Positions 25,325 to 33,920 of a stretch of DNA of 64,000 nucleotides are shown piece after piece. Position 1 is the first letter of the stretch; every line of letters starts with the position of its first letter. The stretch spans positions 1-64,000 of the forward strand of contig NZ_JADMWW010000012.1 of NCBI RefSeq assembly GCF_015548375.1. The letters are read 5' to 3'. This DNA is from Collinsella aerofaciens. Lineage in GTDB: Bacteria; Actinomycetota; Coriobacteriia; Coriobacteriales; Coriobacteriaceae. The position numbers and the translations under genes are program-made. The notes beneath the pieces were generated by a model. It made no database searches, had not been told where the DNA came from, and saw nothing but the letters and a program-made list of their open reading frames with translations.

Positions 25325-27515
25325 ACTCGCTTGGGGTAACGTCCGCCGCGCCGGCCGCGACTACCTCGTCTACCTTTTGACGCTCACCCTGGGTGTCACG
25401 GTCTTCTATGCCTTTAACACCATCTCGATGCAGGTCGACATCGCCGGAATCGATGAAAAGGGCTTGGCGCAGGTAATGGGCAGCATGCTCGGCGACCTGA
25501 CGTACTTTTTGGCCGGTGTCATGGCCTTTTTGATGGTGTATGCCAATAACTTCATCATGAAACGCCGCAAGAAGGAGTTTGGCCTGTACCAGGTGCTCGG
25601 CATGGGGCGCGGGCGCGTCGCCACGATTATGGCGCTCGAGACGGTGATCGTTTCGGTCGTGGCCTTTGTCGCCGGCATTGTGCTGGGTGTGGGGCTCTCC
25701 CAGCTCATGACGTTCTTTACGGCCTCGCTCTTTAAGACACAGATCGCCAATTTCCACTTCTTTTTCTCGGTGCATGCGTTCAACCTGACCCTTGCTTGCA
25801 TGCTCGTAATGTTTGTGCTCACGCTACTGCTGAACCTTCGCGCCGTGCGTCGTACCAAACTCATCGAGCTTATGGGTGTCGAGCGTCGCAACGAGAGCAT
25901 CAAGACGCGCAACCCCTGGATTGCGATTGCCATCTTTGCCGTGGGCGTGGTGCTTGTGGGCGTGGCCTATTACCGTCTGCTACGTGATGGGTTCCCGCTA
26001 ACCGCGACGGACAGCAAGCTGCAAGAGGCCATGAACCAGTTTGGCATTACGACCGCTATGGTTACCGTGGGCACCTTTGCCCTGTTCTGGGGACTCTCGG
26101 GCATGCTCATCAAGCTGCTGCAGAGCCTGCGCGGCGTGTATTGGCGCGGCCTCAACATGTTTACCGTGCGCCAGCTTGCGGCCAAGGTCAACACGGTGTG
26201 CTTTTCGATGGGCGTCATCGCGATGCTCCTGTTTTTGGCCATCACCTCGGTGACGTGCGGTATGTCGATTGCCAATGTGATGAACGAAAACCTGGAGCGC
26301 TATAACCCTGTTGACGTGTCTCAGACGTATGTCTATTACACGCCCGATACGCTCGACTACTACAAAGAATATGTCAATCCGTCTGAAGCCGACCGCATGG
26401 TGCTAGCCGATACAACGGTCGATTTGTACTCCGCATGGCACGGCAAGGGCAAGTCGGCGGACAACAACGACGAGACCGGCAAGAAGGTCAATATCGCCGA
26501 TGTTGCCGGTGAGCATGTTCAGATCGATTCGTATCTGAGTTACCCGTTTGGCGGTTCGAATCCTTCGGTGTCTGCGGGTGAGATGTGCAAGACCATGGGC
26601 GAAAAGCTCCCCAAGGCGCTCGGGGGTAGCAATGCCGATACGATGGGTCTGTTTGTGACGCCGGCGAGCCAGTACAACAAACTGCGCCAGATGATGGGCG
26701 AGGAGCCGGTGAGCATTGGCCGCGACCAGTACCTGCTTACGTGTGATATGGGCGGTGAGCTGGGCGACCTGTACACCAAGTACATGGCCGGCGGCCATAC
26801 CCTCACCTTGGGCGGGCATGAGCTCAAGCCCGCAACCGATAAGTCGGACAAGGACACGGCGGCCATCGCCAACTCGGCGATGGGCAGTAATCCGGGTACC
26901 GTCGTCGTTGCCGACGAGCTGTTGTCCCAACTTAATCTGCAGCCGTATTCCAGTAGCCTGCTCGTTAATTACAAACAGGGGATGGATACGACCGAGGCAG
27001 ACGAGAGCATTAAATACACTTTGCTCGACAATCTGCTCGTTGACGGCAAGGAGCCGGGGTCATGGGGAATCTTCATCACACGCTCCGAGATGTACGCGCA
27101 AGCAGCGCAAACGAACGGCATGATTAGCTATCTGGCCATCTACATTGGCTTTGTACTGGTCGTTGCGTGCGCGGCGATACTGTCGATCCAGCAGCTCTCC
27201 AATGTGGCCGACGGCAGCCGCAGCTATCGTGTGCTGGCACAGATCGGCTGTGACGACCGCCAGATTCGCCATTCGGTGATGGCGCAGCAAGCGGTATTCT
27301 TCTTGTTCCCGCTGGCAGTGGGCCTGGCGCACTCCTTTGTGGCGCTCAAGGTGATTATCGAGCTGGTGAGCATATTCGGACATATGAGCATCGGCGGCAC
27401 CGTGGGCCTCACCTGTGCAATCTTCCTGGCAGCATACGGTGGCTACTTCCTGGTGACCTACCTCATGAGCGCCGGCATGGTACAAGCTGCCATCGCTACC
27501 CGCTACAGCGAATAA
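25314..27515 (+). CDS. ABC transporter permease, FtsX-like (Bce type)
   Basis: The membrane partner of the preceding ATPase. The 733-aa protein has about ten hydrophobic segments: one near residue 20, three by residue 165, further ones at 200-310, and three at the C-terminus. A large extracellular region of about 230 residues (about 335-590) is placed as in BceB-type permeases. Two FtsX domains bracket it. The start at 25314 lies within the ATPase gene after GGTGAGGG. The likely role is sensing or removal of antimicrobial peptides or export of lipid-linked substrates; this is inferred from family. Confidence 0.9.
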   Translation: MLCKLAWGNVRRAGRDYLVYLLTLTLGVTVFYAFNTISMQVDIAGIDEKGLAQVMGSMLGDLTYFLAGVMAFLMVYANNFIMKRRKKEFGLYQVLGMGRGRVATIMALETVIVSVVAFVAGIVLGVGLSQLMTFFTASLFKTQIANFHFFFSVHAFNLTLACMLVMFVLTLLLNLRAVRRTKLIELMGVERRNESIKTRNPWIAIAIFAVGVVLVGVAYYRLLRDGFPLTATDSKLQEAMNQFGITTAMVTVGTFALFWGLSGMLIKLLQSLRGVYWRGLNMFTVRQLAAKVNTVCFSMGVIAMLLFLAITSVTCGMSIANVMNENLERYNPVDVSQTYVYYTPDTLDYYKEYVNPSEADRMVLADTTVDLYSAWHGKGKSADNNDETGKKVNIADVAGEHVQIDSYLSYPFGGSNPSVSAGEMCKTMGEKLPKALGGSNADTMGLFVTPASQYNKLRQMMGEEPVSIGRDQYLLTCDMGGELGDLYTKYMAGGHTLTLGGHELKPATDKSDKDTAAIANSAMGSNPGTVVVADELLSQLNLQPYSSSLLVNYKQGMDTTEADESIKYTLLDNLLVDGKEPGSWGIFITRSEMYAQAAQTNGMISYLAIYIGFVLVVACAAILSIQQLSNVADGSRSYRVLAQIGCDDRQIRHSVMAQQAVFFLFPLAVGLAHSFVALKVIIELVSIFGHMSIGGTVGLTCAIFLAAYGGYFLVTYLMSAGMVQAAIATRYSE

Positions 27516-27551
27516 CAAGCGGGCAAAACCGTCGCAAAATCAGAGCGAATA

Positions 27552-27590
27552 ACCGCCGCGAAGGGAGTCCAGCTCCCTTCGCGGCGGTAT
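27552..27590 (+). terminator. Terminator after the ABC operon
   Basis: A perfect 16-bp stem (ACCGCCGCGAAGGGAG and complement) around TCCAG lies 36 nt after the permease stop. It has only a short T-stretch (ATTTTG). Confidence 0.6.
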
Positions 27591-27612
27591 TTTGCGTATC
27601 TAGAGCATCTCA

Positions 27613-27829
27613 GATGCAAGTGAGTAGGCTTTTTTGGATCTGCCGAGCACATCGCGGCAAGTGCTCAATAAAATCGCAGGTCAGGGCTGTGGCGTTTTGA
27701 GGTGTGCTCGGCATCCCGCCAAAAGCCTACTCACTTGGTTTTACTGCTAGAAAACCGCCGCGAGGGAAAGTAGCTCCCTCGCGGCGGTTTTTGGCGTTTG
27801 CCCAGATAAAACCTGCCAAAATAAACCTG
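27613..27829. repeat. Family B 217-bp repeat, copy 1
   Basis: It aligns without a gap to 41565-41781 (same strand, about 85% identical by eye). It contains an outer pair CAAGTGAGTAGGCTT (27616-27630) and AAGCCTACTCACTTG (27723-27737), a GCCGCGAGGGA hairpin and a CCCAGATAAAACCTGCC tail. Together with the terminator just before it, it fills the 329-bp gap. Confidence 0.85.
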
Positions 27830-27849
27830 TCCCTTTTTGGCAGGTTATC
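27810..27849. terminator. AACCTGCC hairpin overlapping the luxR 3' end
   Basis: AACCTGCCAAAA and TTTTTGGCAGGTT form a hairpin whose right arm runs into the stop codon of the minus-strand luxR gene. The same tail is at 41758-41785, truncated, and reversed at 47203-47256. Confidence 0.5.
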
Positions 27850-28810
27850 GCTTCCAAAAGTGGAGGATGAGCGTCGTGCGGTTTTGCTGTTCGGTTTTGA
27901 CCAGGATGTTGTGGATGTGGGTCTTGACGGTGCCCACGGCAAGGAATAGCTCGTCAGCGATCTCTTGGTTCGATTTGCCCAGTACGACCAGACGCATAAC
28001 TTCGGTCTCACGGTTGGAGAGCTTGTAGACGTTGCGATAGAAGGGCATCTGCTCTTCGATGTGTCGATCAAGATCGCTGACGTTCTTTTCCTCGGGCGCC
28101 TCCTGCATGCGGATTGAAAGCACGTGGTAGGAGTAGATGATCAGCAGAATCGCAAAGTAGCAGGCAAAGACGTTTTCGCTAAAGTTGCGCTCGGACAGAT
28201 ATAGTTGCAGCCAAGAGGACGCCAGACTCATGGGGACAATCAGAATGTTGTAGAAATCCTCGGCAACGATGCAACCGACCAGAATAGCGCCGATAATCAG
28301 GTGCTTTCGTTGGTTGTTAACGCGTGCCTTCAGCTCGACTTGCGTGCTCTTGCGTGCCGTCCAAAAGATATATAGCCCCACGAAAACAAGGAATACCTGA
28401 CGCATCGTGTAGTAGAGCCATTGATGAATGGGGCCGTAGGGGACAGCGACGATAATCAGCAGCTCGCTCAGCAAGAACGTTGCGACGGGAATGACAAACT
28501 GCTTTTTTGAATGCTTGTCGAGCAAATCCATGGCAATGAGCCAAATAAAAGCCAGCGAAGCGGTCGCCACAAAGGTCCGCAACACAGGCATGGTAATTGA
28601 GTAATAGTCGCTGGCTGGAAAACTCTGGTTTTGCAGCGTGTATTCAAAAAAGAAAATCTCGGTCATCTCGATGGCATAGCAGATAAATACGCCGCTGCCA
28701 TAGATAAAGAAGCGTCGACGAGACGAGGCATAGGCGGCAAGCGAGAGTACCGCCGTCACAATACAGATCACGAGTATCGCTAGGGTATAGAAGAACATCA
28801 GGGTGTTCAT
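27845..28810 (-). CDS. Membrane-bound LuxR-type regulator (1)
   Basis: A predicted signal receptor and DNA-binding protein in one chain. Residues 1-230 hold about seven hydrophobic helices. The C-terminal 65 residues are a LuxR/GerE helix-turn-helix (LSNRETEVMRLVVLGKSNQEI then FLAVGTVKTHIHNIL). The segment IVAEDFYN followed by LYLSERNFSENV recurs in the homologue at 35686 as VIAEDTYM and YLSERNISENV. This architecture is common in Coriobacteriia. The gene diverges from the putrescine carbamoyltransferase gene, so it may regulate agmatine use; the signal is unknown. Confidence 0.88.
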   Translation of the reverse strand: MNTLMFFYTLAILVICIVTAVLSLAAYASSRRRFFIYGSGVFICYAIEMTEIFFFEYTLQNQSFPASDYYSITMPVLRTFVATASLAFIWLIAMDLLDKHSKKQFVIPVATFLLSELLIIVAVPYGPIHQWLYYTMRQVFLVFVGLYIFWTARKSTQVELKARVNNQRKHLIIGAILVGCIVAEDFYNILIVPMSLASSWLQLYLSERNFSENVFACYFAILLIIYSYHVLSIRMQEAPEEKNVSDLDRHIEEQMPFYRNVYKLSNRETEVMRLVVLGKSNQEIADELFLAVGTVKTHIHNILVKTEQQNRTTLILHFWKR

Positions 28811-28927
28811 CTGTCACCGTCCCATCTCATTTATTCTATGGCCGAGCTCTGTATACCTTGTGGGATATAGACGTCTCAACCCTTCGTTTCATTGCGGATT
28901 AGGCGCCGAGATACAGCATAGCCGTAT

Positions 28928-29030
28928 ACCGTTCGCGGTTCTAGGGTTCGCGGTTCTAGATGGTAAACCCCCTGTAAACTTGACCTGCGGGTTTATATTG
29001 GTTTAGAGGGGGTGTAACTCCGTGAACGGT
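28928..29030 (+). promoter_or_regulatory. Divergent regulatory region before ptcA
   Basis: It contains ACCGTTCGCGG (28928-28938) with a direct repeat of TTCGCGGTTCTAG, a dyad TAAAC..GGTTTA within 28974-28995, paired CCCCCT/GAGGGGG blocks (28966-28971 and 29006-29013) and CCGTGAACGGT (29020-29030). The 343-bp gap holds no gene. These may be sites for the LuxR proteins or a global regulator. Confidence 0.4.
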
Positions 29031-29153
29031 CTTTAATCCCGAATAAACTAGGTAAAAATTGCATACGGGTGAATGATGGTCTTGTCAACACGAGGCGTGA
29101 TGTTCGAGCGCCTCATAGTAATAGCCGGCAAGACCGGCGGAAAGGAAATCGAC

Positions 29154-30227
29154 ATGGCACTGCCTAAGGATTTCATCGACACCAACGACTTCACCAAAGA
29201 GCAGATCCTGGCTATCGAGGATCTTGGTCTGGCAATGAAGAAGGCCATCAAGGTTGACGGTTATTATCCGCACCTGCTCCGCAACAAGAGCCTTGGCATG
29301 ATCTTCCAGCAGGTCTCCACCCGCACTCGTCTTTCCTTCGAGACCGCTATGACCGACCTCGGCGGCCATGCTCAGTTCTATGGCCCTGGCACCATCCAGC
29401 TCGGCGGTCACGAGTCCCTGGGCGACACCGCTCGCGTTATGGGCTCGCTGCTCGACATCATGATGGCTCGCGTTGACCGTCACAAGGACGTCGTCGGCCT
29501 CGCCGAGGGCTCCGCTGTGCCCGTCATCAACGGCATGTCCGAGTTCAACCATCCCACGCAGGAGATGGGCGACCTCATGACCATGCTCGAGAACCTCCCC
29601 GAGGGCAAGAAGATCGAGGACTGCACCCTGGCCTTCATCGGCGACGCCACCCAGGTCTGCGTCTCCCTCATGTTCATCGCCTCCAAGGTCGGCATGAAGT
29701 TTGTCCAGTTTGGACCTAAGGGCCACCAGATCCCCGACGGCGGCCTGCACGTTGGCACCGTCGAGGAGCGCGCCGAGTTCGGCAAGCAGATGATGGCCAT
29801 CGCCGAGGAGAACTGCAAGGTCTCCGGCGGCTCTGTCGTCATCTCCGACGACATCGAGTGCATCAAGGGCGCCGACTTCATCTACACCGACGTGTGGTAT
29901 GGCCTGTACGACGAGGAGGTCTCGGGCGAGAACTACATGGACGTGTTCTATCCCAAGTATCAGGTCACCATGGACATGATGAACTTTGCCGGCCCCAACT
30001 CCAAGTTCATGCACTGCCTGCCGGCCACCCGCAACGAGGAGGTCGTCGACGAAGTCATGGACGATCCCGAGCGCTCCCTGTGCTGGGTCGAGGCCGAGAA
30101 CCGCAAGCACTCCATCCGTGCTCTCCTTGCCGCCCTGGGCAAGCGCACCCCGCTCAACGACGAGGGTGTCGAGTACTCCGCCAAGGCTGAGCTCCACGCC
30201 GCTCTCGAGGCTCTCGAGCAGCTCTAA
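29154..30227 (+). CDS. ptcA: Putrescine carbamoyltransferase
   Basis: It phosphorolyses N-carbamoylputrescine to putrescine and carbamoyl phosphate in agmatine fermentation. The 357-aa protein has the carbamoyl-phosphate motif [31 protein letters not shown] and [11 protein letters not shown] of the OTC family. It matches enterococcal PTC in the diagnostic stretches [18 protein letters not shown] and [12 protein letters not shown], which favour putrescine over ornithine. The start at 29154 follows GGAAAGGA. It is first in the ptcA, antiporter, deiminase series. Confidence 0.94.
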   Translation: MALPKDFIDTNDFTKEQILAIEDLGLAMKKAIKVDGYYPHLLRNKSLGMIFQQVSTRTRLSFETAMTDLGGHAQFYGPGTIQLGGHESLGDTARVMGSLLDIMMARVDRHKDVVGLAEGSAVPVINGMSEFNHPTQEMGDLMTMLENLPEGKKIEDCTLAFIGDATQVCVSLMFIASKVGMKFVQFGPKGHQIPDGGLHVGTVEERAEFGKQMMAIAEENCKVSGGSVVISDDIECIKGADFIYTDVWYGLYDEEVSGENYMDVFYPKYQVTMDMMNFAGPNSKFMHCLPATRNEEVVDEVMDDPERSLCWVEAENRKHSIRALLAALGKRTPLNDEGVEYSAKAELHAALEALEQL

Positions 30228-30360
30228 GCCTCAAGGCTTCTAAAAGCACGTTTGCGGGCGGCGGATGCTCGTCTCCTGTCGCCCGCTCACCGAGGCCCAA
30301 GCAATTGCCTTAATACCTTAGGGCCTCGGATCTGTCCAAGACTGAGCGAAGGAGCTCATC

Positions 30361-31800
30361 ATGAGCGACGGAAAGAAAAAGCTTTCCTTCTTGACGGTCA
30401 TTTCGACCATCATCTGCGTCGTCTTCGTTTGCGAGGCCGCCGCTCCTGCTGCTGCCATTGGCAACCAGCAGTTCTTCTGGTGGATCTTCCTGATCCTGAC
30501 CTTCCTGCTTCCCTACGGCATGGTTGTCGCCGAGCTCGGTACCACCTATGACGGCGAGGGCGGCATTTACGACTGGGTACGCGATGGCCTGGGCGACAAA
30601 TGGGGCGCCCGCATCTCGTACTACTACTGGGTCAACTACCCGCTGTGGATCGCCTCGCTGGCTACCATGTTCCCCGACATTTTGGGCATGGTCTTTGGCG
30701 TCGAGTTCAACTTGATCGCCAAGATGGGTATCGATCTTGCCTTTGTGTGGATCGTCTACCTCATGGGCCGCTCCAAGGCGGCCGACTCCGAGTGGGTCCT
30801 TAACGGTGGCGCCATCATCAAGGTCGCCGTTGCCGTTATCGTTGGCGCTTTGGGCATTTGGTATGCCATGGAGAACGGTTTTGCGAACGACATGTCCGCT
30901 GCCACCTTCCTGCCCGAGCTCACCAACACCAACGCTCTCGGCTACCTGTCGATCATCATCTTTAACTTCATGGGCTTCGAGGTCATCTGCACCATGACCG
31001 ACGACATGGCCGATCCCGCTCGCGATATCCCCAAGGCTATCATCGTCGGTGGCCTGTCCATCGCCGTGATCTACCTGTTCGCTGGCTTTGGCATCGGCGC
31101 CGCCGTGCCGGCCGACTCCATCGATCCCGACTACGGCATGATCGTTGCAGTCCAGACCATGGTGGGCGACTCCATGATCTTTAAGGTCATCTGCATCGCC
31201 TTCCTGATCACCCTGTTCGCCAACATGGCCGCTTGGTCCTTCGGCGTTAACTCCGTTGCTCGCTACGCTGCCGAGCACGGCAACATGCCCAAGGTCTTCG
31301 CCTCGATGATCTCGGATGACGACATGCCCAACGGCGCCAACCTGGTCAACGCTGTCGTTGCCTCCCTGGTGCTGTGCCTGCAGCTCGTTCCCATCGACGC
31401 CATCTCCAACGGTGTCTTCTGGATGCTCTTTGGCACCTCTGTCGTCTTCCTGCTGTTGACCTACATCCCGATGTTCCCGGCGTTCCTCAACCTTCGTAAG
31501 AACGACCCCAACCGTGAGCGCATCTTCACGTTCCCGTTTAAGGGCGCCATGATGAAGGTCATGCTAGCCATCCCCTGCATCGAGCTGGTTCTTGCCATCG
31601 TTGCCACGCTGATCCCGTTCTCCGCTGCTGAAATTGGCGACAAGGTCCCGATGATCGTTATCTTCATCGTGCTCGTGCTCATCGGCGAGGTCGTCCGCGT
31701 CGTCAGCGCTAAGGGCCGCGAGACCGAGTACAAGGGTCTGACCCCTGAGCTCGCAGCCCAGCGTCTCGCTGAGGAGGCCGCCGAGGCCGAGGAGAACTAG
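30361..31800 (+). CDS. aguD: Agmatine/putrescine antiporter, APC family (copy 1)
   Basis: It should exchange external agmatine for internal putrescine. The 479-aa protein has about twelve membrane segments and resembles AguD/AgcA-type antiporters: EAAAPAAAIGNQQFFWWIFL near the start, ELGTTYDGEGGIYDWVRDGLG and FNFMGFEVICTMTDDM. The C-terminus is a charged Glu/Ala-rich tail. A ribosome-binding site GAAGGAG precedes the ATG. It lies 133 nt after ptcA on the same strand and is closely related to the product at 33921. Confidence 0.9.
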   Translation: MSDGKKKLSFLTVISTIICVVFVCEAAAPAAAIGNQQFFWWIFLILTFLLPYGMVVAELGTTYDGEGGIYDWVRDGLGDKWGARISYYYWVNYPLWIASLATMFPDILGMVFGVEFNLIAKMGIDLAFVWIVYLMGRSKAADSEWVLNGGAIIKVAVAVIVGALGIWYAMENGFANDMSAATFLPELTNTNALGYLSIIIFNFMGFEVICTMTDDMADPARDIPKAIIVGGLSIAVIYLFAGFGIGAAVPADSIDPDYGMIVAVQTMVGDSMIFKVICIAFLITLFANMAAWSFGVNSVARYAAEHGNMPKVFASMISDDDMPNGANLVNAVVASLVLCLQLVPIDAISNGVFWMLFGTSVVFLLLTYIPMFPAFLNLRKNDPNRERIFTFPFKGAMMKVMLAIPCIELVLAIVATLIPFSAAEIGDKVPMIVIFIVLVLIGEVVRVVSAKGRETEYKGLTPELAAQRLAEEAAEAEEN

Positions 31801-32168
31801 AGCACCCGGTTCTGGGGCTCCAACCCTCCTCGTGTACCAACGCGCGCTTCGTCGGGCTTGTCGCTCCCGACTCCGGGCACTCTAGCCTCTTCGGAGGCGT
31901 GTCCAAGCGACAGGTTTGCTAACCATTCCCCCGGGGTGGGTGTGAGCGATAGCTCCGGTAACCACCGCCCACCCCAATCTCTCTTCCGTATCCTTCGTGC
32001 GTTTTGTCTCCGCGCACTTGGTTACGTCGTCGCTTGCTGGTGCGATTCCGTGAAAACCGGCACCGGGCGCCCCGACCTTTGCCGGGGAACGGGCGCCTAC
32101 CATCTCTTGGTTTTAGGCTGCGGGTAACCCGCCCGCAGCAAGCGATCGTTCGATTTGGAGGAAATCTT
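31801..32168 (+). other. Long structured leader before the agmatine deiminase gene
   Basis: This 368-nt gap has no gene. It can form a strong GC-rich hairpin at 31933-31985 (GGGGTGGG with CCCACCCC) and a second structure at 32064-32098 (GGCGCC ends, CCCCG/CGGGG inside). The first could attenuate transcription. I do not recognise a named riboswitch. Confidence 0.4.
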
Positions 32169-33374
32169 ATGCGTACGATCACCGAGTCCGAGTCCACCCC
32201 CAAGGCCGACGGCTTCTTCATGCCCGCCGAGTTCGCCCCGCAGGATCGCGTGTGGATGGGCTGGCCCCACCGCACCGACACCTGGGCCCACGGCGCCAAG
32301 CCGGCCCAGAAGCAGTATGCCGCCATCGCCCGCGCCATCTCCGAGTTCACCCCGGTCTATATGTGCGCCAACCAGGTCGACTACGCCAACTGCAAGGCCG
32401 TCTTCGAGAACGACGAGAACGTCACCGTCATCGAGATGACCACCGACGACGCCTGGTTCCGCGACACTGCCGCCACCTACGTCATCAACGGCAAGGGCGA
32501 GAAGCGCGCCAACCACTGGCACTTCAACGCCTACGGCGGCCTCGTCGACGGCCTGTACTTCCCGTGGGACAAGGACGAGCAGATCGCCCTCAAGATGGCT
32601 GAGCTCTCCGGCTGCCGCCGCTATCGTCCCGACGACATGATCCTCGAGGGCGGCTCCATCACCGTCGACGGCGAGGGCACCCTTGTCGTGACCGACCAGT
32701 GCCTGCTTTCCCCGGGCCGCACCTGCTCTGCGGTTCTGGAGGAGGAAGAGGATCCCGAGTCCATCTGGCCCAAGTACCGCAAGAAGTTTGAGCCCTGGAG
32801 CGAGGAGCTTCGCGCCTACATGGACGAGCACCTCAAGGATTACCTGGGTGTCGAGAAGGTCATCTGGGTCAAGGAGGGCATCGACCCCGAGGAGACCAAC
32901 GGCCACATCGACGACGTCGCCACGTTCATCGCGCCGGGCGTCATGGCCTGCATTTGGACCGACGATCCCGAGTATCCGTTCTACGAGCAGTGCCACGCTG
33001 CCTACGAGACCCTCTCCAACGCCGTCGACGCCAAGGGCCGCAAGATGAAGGTCTACAAGCTCTGCATGCCCGTGAACCCGCTGTTCATGGACCAGGCTTC
33101 CTGCGACACCATCGACGCCGACGAGAACGCCGAGCCGCGCGTTGCCGACGAGCCGCTGATCGCCTCCTACATGAACTACCTCGTGACCAACCACGGCGTT
33201 ATCGTCCCGCAGTACGGCGACGAGAACGACCAGCTGGCCGTCGACACGCTCCAGAAGATCTACGACGAGGTCTGGGGCGAGGGCGTCTACAAGTGCGTCG
33301 GCGTTCAGTCCGAGCAGGTCGTCTTCGGTGGCGGCAACATCCACTGCATTACTCAGCAGGAGCCGTCCGCGTAA
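32169..33374 (+). CDS. aguA: Agmatine deiminase (diverged copy)
   Basis: It converts agmatine to N-carbamoylputrescine and ammonia. The 401-aa protein is a member of the PPAD-like family with FFMPAEFAPQDRVWMGWPHR, NGHIDDVATF with the catalytic His, and GGGNIHCITQQ with the catalytic Cys. Compared with the second copy at 42839, the usual RDPGP reads RDTAA and about 20 extra acidic residues follow CLLSPGR. Substrate preference may therefore differ. GGAGGAAAT precedes the ATG. It completes the ptcA-aguD-aguA gene set. Confidence 0.9.
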   Translation: MRTITESESTPKADGFFMPAEFAPQDRVWMGWPHRTDTWAHGAKPAQKQYAAIARAISEFTPVYMCANQVDYANCKAVFENDENVTVIEMTTDDAWFRDTAATYVINGKGEKRANHWHFNAYGGLVDGLYFPWDKDEQIALKMAELSGCRRYRPDDMILEGGSITVDGEGTLVVTDQCLLSPGRTCSAVLEEEEDPESIWPKYRKKFEPWSEELRAYMDEHLKDYLGVEKVIWVKEGIDPEETNGHIDDVATFIAPGVMACIWTDDPEYPFYEQCHAAYETLSNAVDAKGRKMKVYKLCMPVNPLFMDQASCDTIDADENAEPRVADEPLIASYMNYLVTNHGVIVPQYGDENDQLAVDTLQKIYDEVWGEGVYKCVGVQSEQVVFGGGNIHCITQQEPSA

Positions 33375-33474
33375 TTGTCTGTCTTCCCGAGGCACGGCAC
33401 CTTGCCCTTCAATCGTCGGGCATGACCCTTAAGGTCTATGCCCTCCTCTTTCAGGGCAATCTGCCGCACCTCAG

Positions 33475-33608
33475 AAACCCAGCCGATCAATCGGACAGTC
33501 GGTGAATCGCACCGTGACCATCTCGGGGCATTGATGGTCGGTTTATTCGATGTCTTGGTCGGCTGGGTTTTTCTTTGGGCACTCCGTTGCCTCCACTTCG
33601 GAGTGCCC
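33475..33608 (+). terminator. Terminators after aguA
   Basis: A long-range stem AAACCCAGCCGA (33475-33486) with TCGGCTGGGTTT (33559-33570), followed by TTTC, is succeeded by GGGCACTCCG/CGGAGTGCCC (33577-33608). Either could end the operon. Confidence 0.6.
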
Positions 33609-33624
33609 GCCTCTTTGATTGAGT

Positions 33625-33693
33625 ACGCGTCTGATCTGGGATTTATTGCGGGTTAGGCCAATTGTTCGCTTGAATATCCCAGGTCAGACGCGT
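33625..33693. repeat. 18-bp inverted repeat before the second antiporter
   Basis: ACGCGTCTGATCTGGGAT (33625-33642) pairs with ATCCCAGGTCAGACGCGT (33676-33693), with one G-T pair. Beyond it, up to 33920, I see only an upstream region without a convincing gene. Confidence 0.65.
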
Positions 33694-33920
33694 CTTCAAT
33701 TGCCAAAAGATTCCGGTCGCAATCGCGGCCGTTTTGATCGGAGTATCTATGTACCAGTGTATCGTTATCTACACGCGCCTGTTCCGCGAGCGTTGGTCCA
33801 ACAATTGCATCCTCTCTTCTCTTTGGGATGGCACCTGCACCGGTGACGCGGCCTGCAACCCTACCTTGGGCTGCGCCTTCGGTACAGATGCCATCCTTTT
33901 TGCTGTAGGGGAAGCGTGCC

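Noticed and set aside
26550-26570. GGTTCGAATCC stretch resembling a tRNA T-arm
   Set aside because: It lies inside the permease reading frame and no acceptor, D-arm or anticodon stem can be built around it.
27613-27829. Family B repeat as an insertion sequence
   Set aside because: It holds no transposase frame and no terminal target duplication that I can see; shared peptide-like translations come only from the repeat DNA.
29154-30227. Ornithine carbamoyltransferase
   Set aside because: The stretches around [18 protein letters not shown] and [12 protein letters not shown] and the agmatine neighbours match putrescine carbamoyltransferase.
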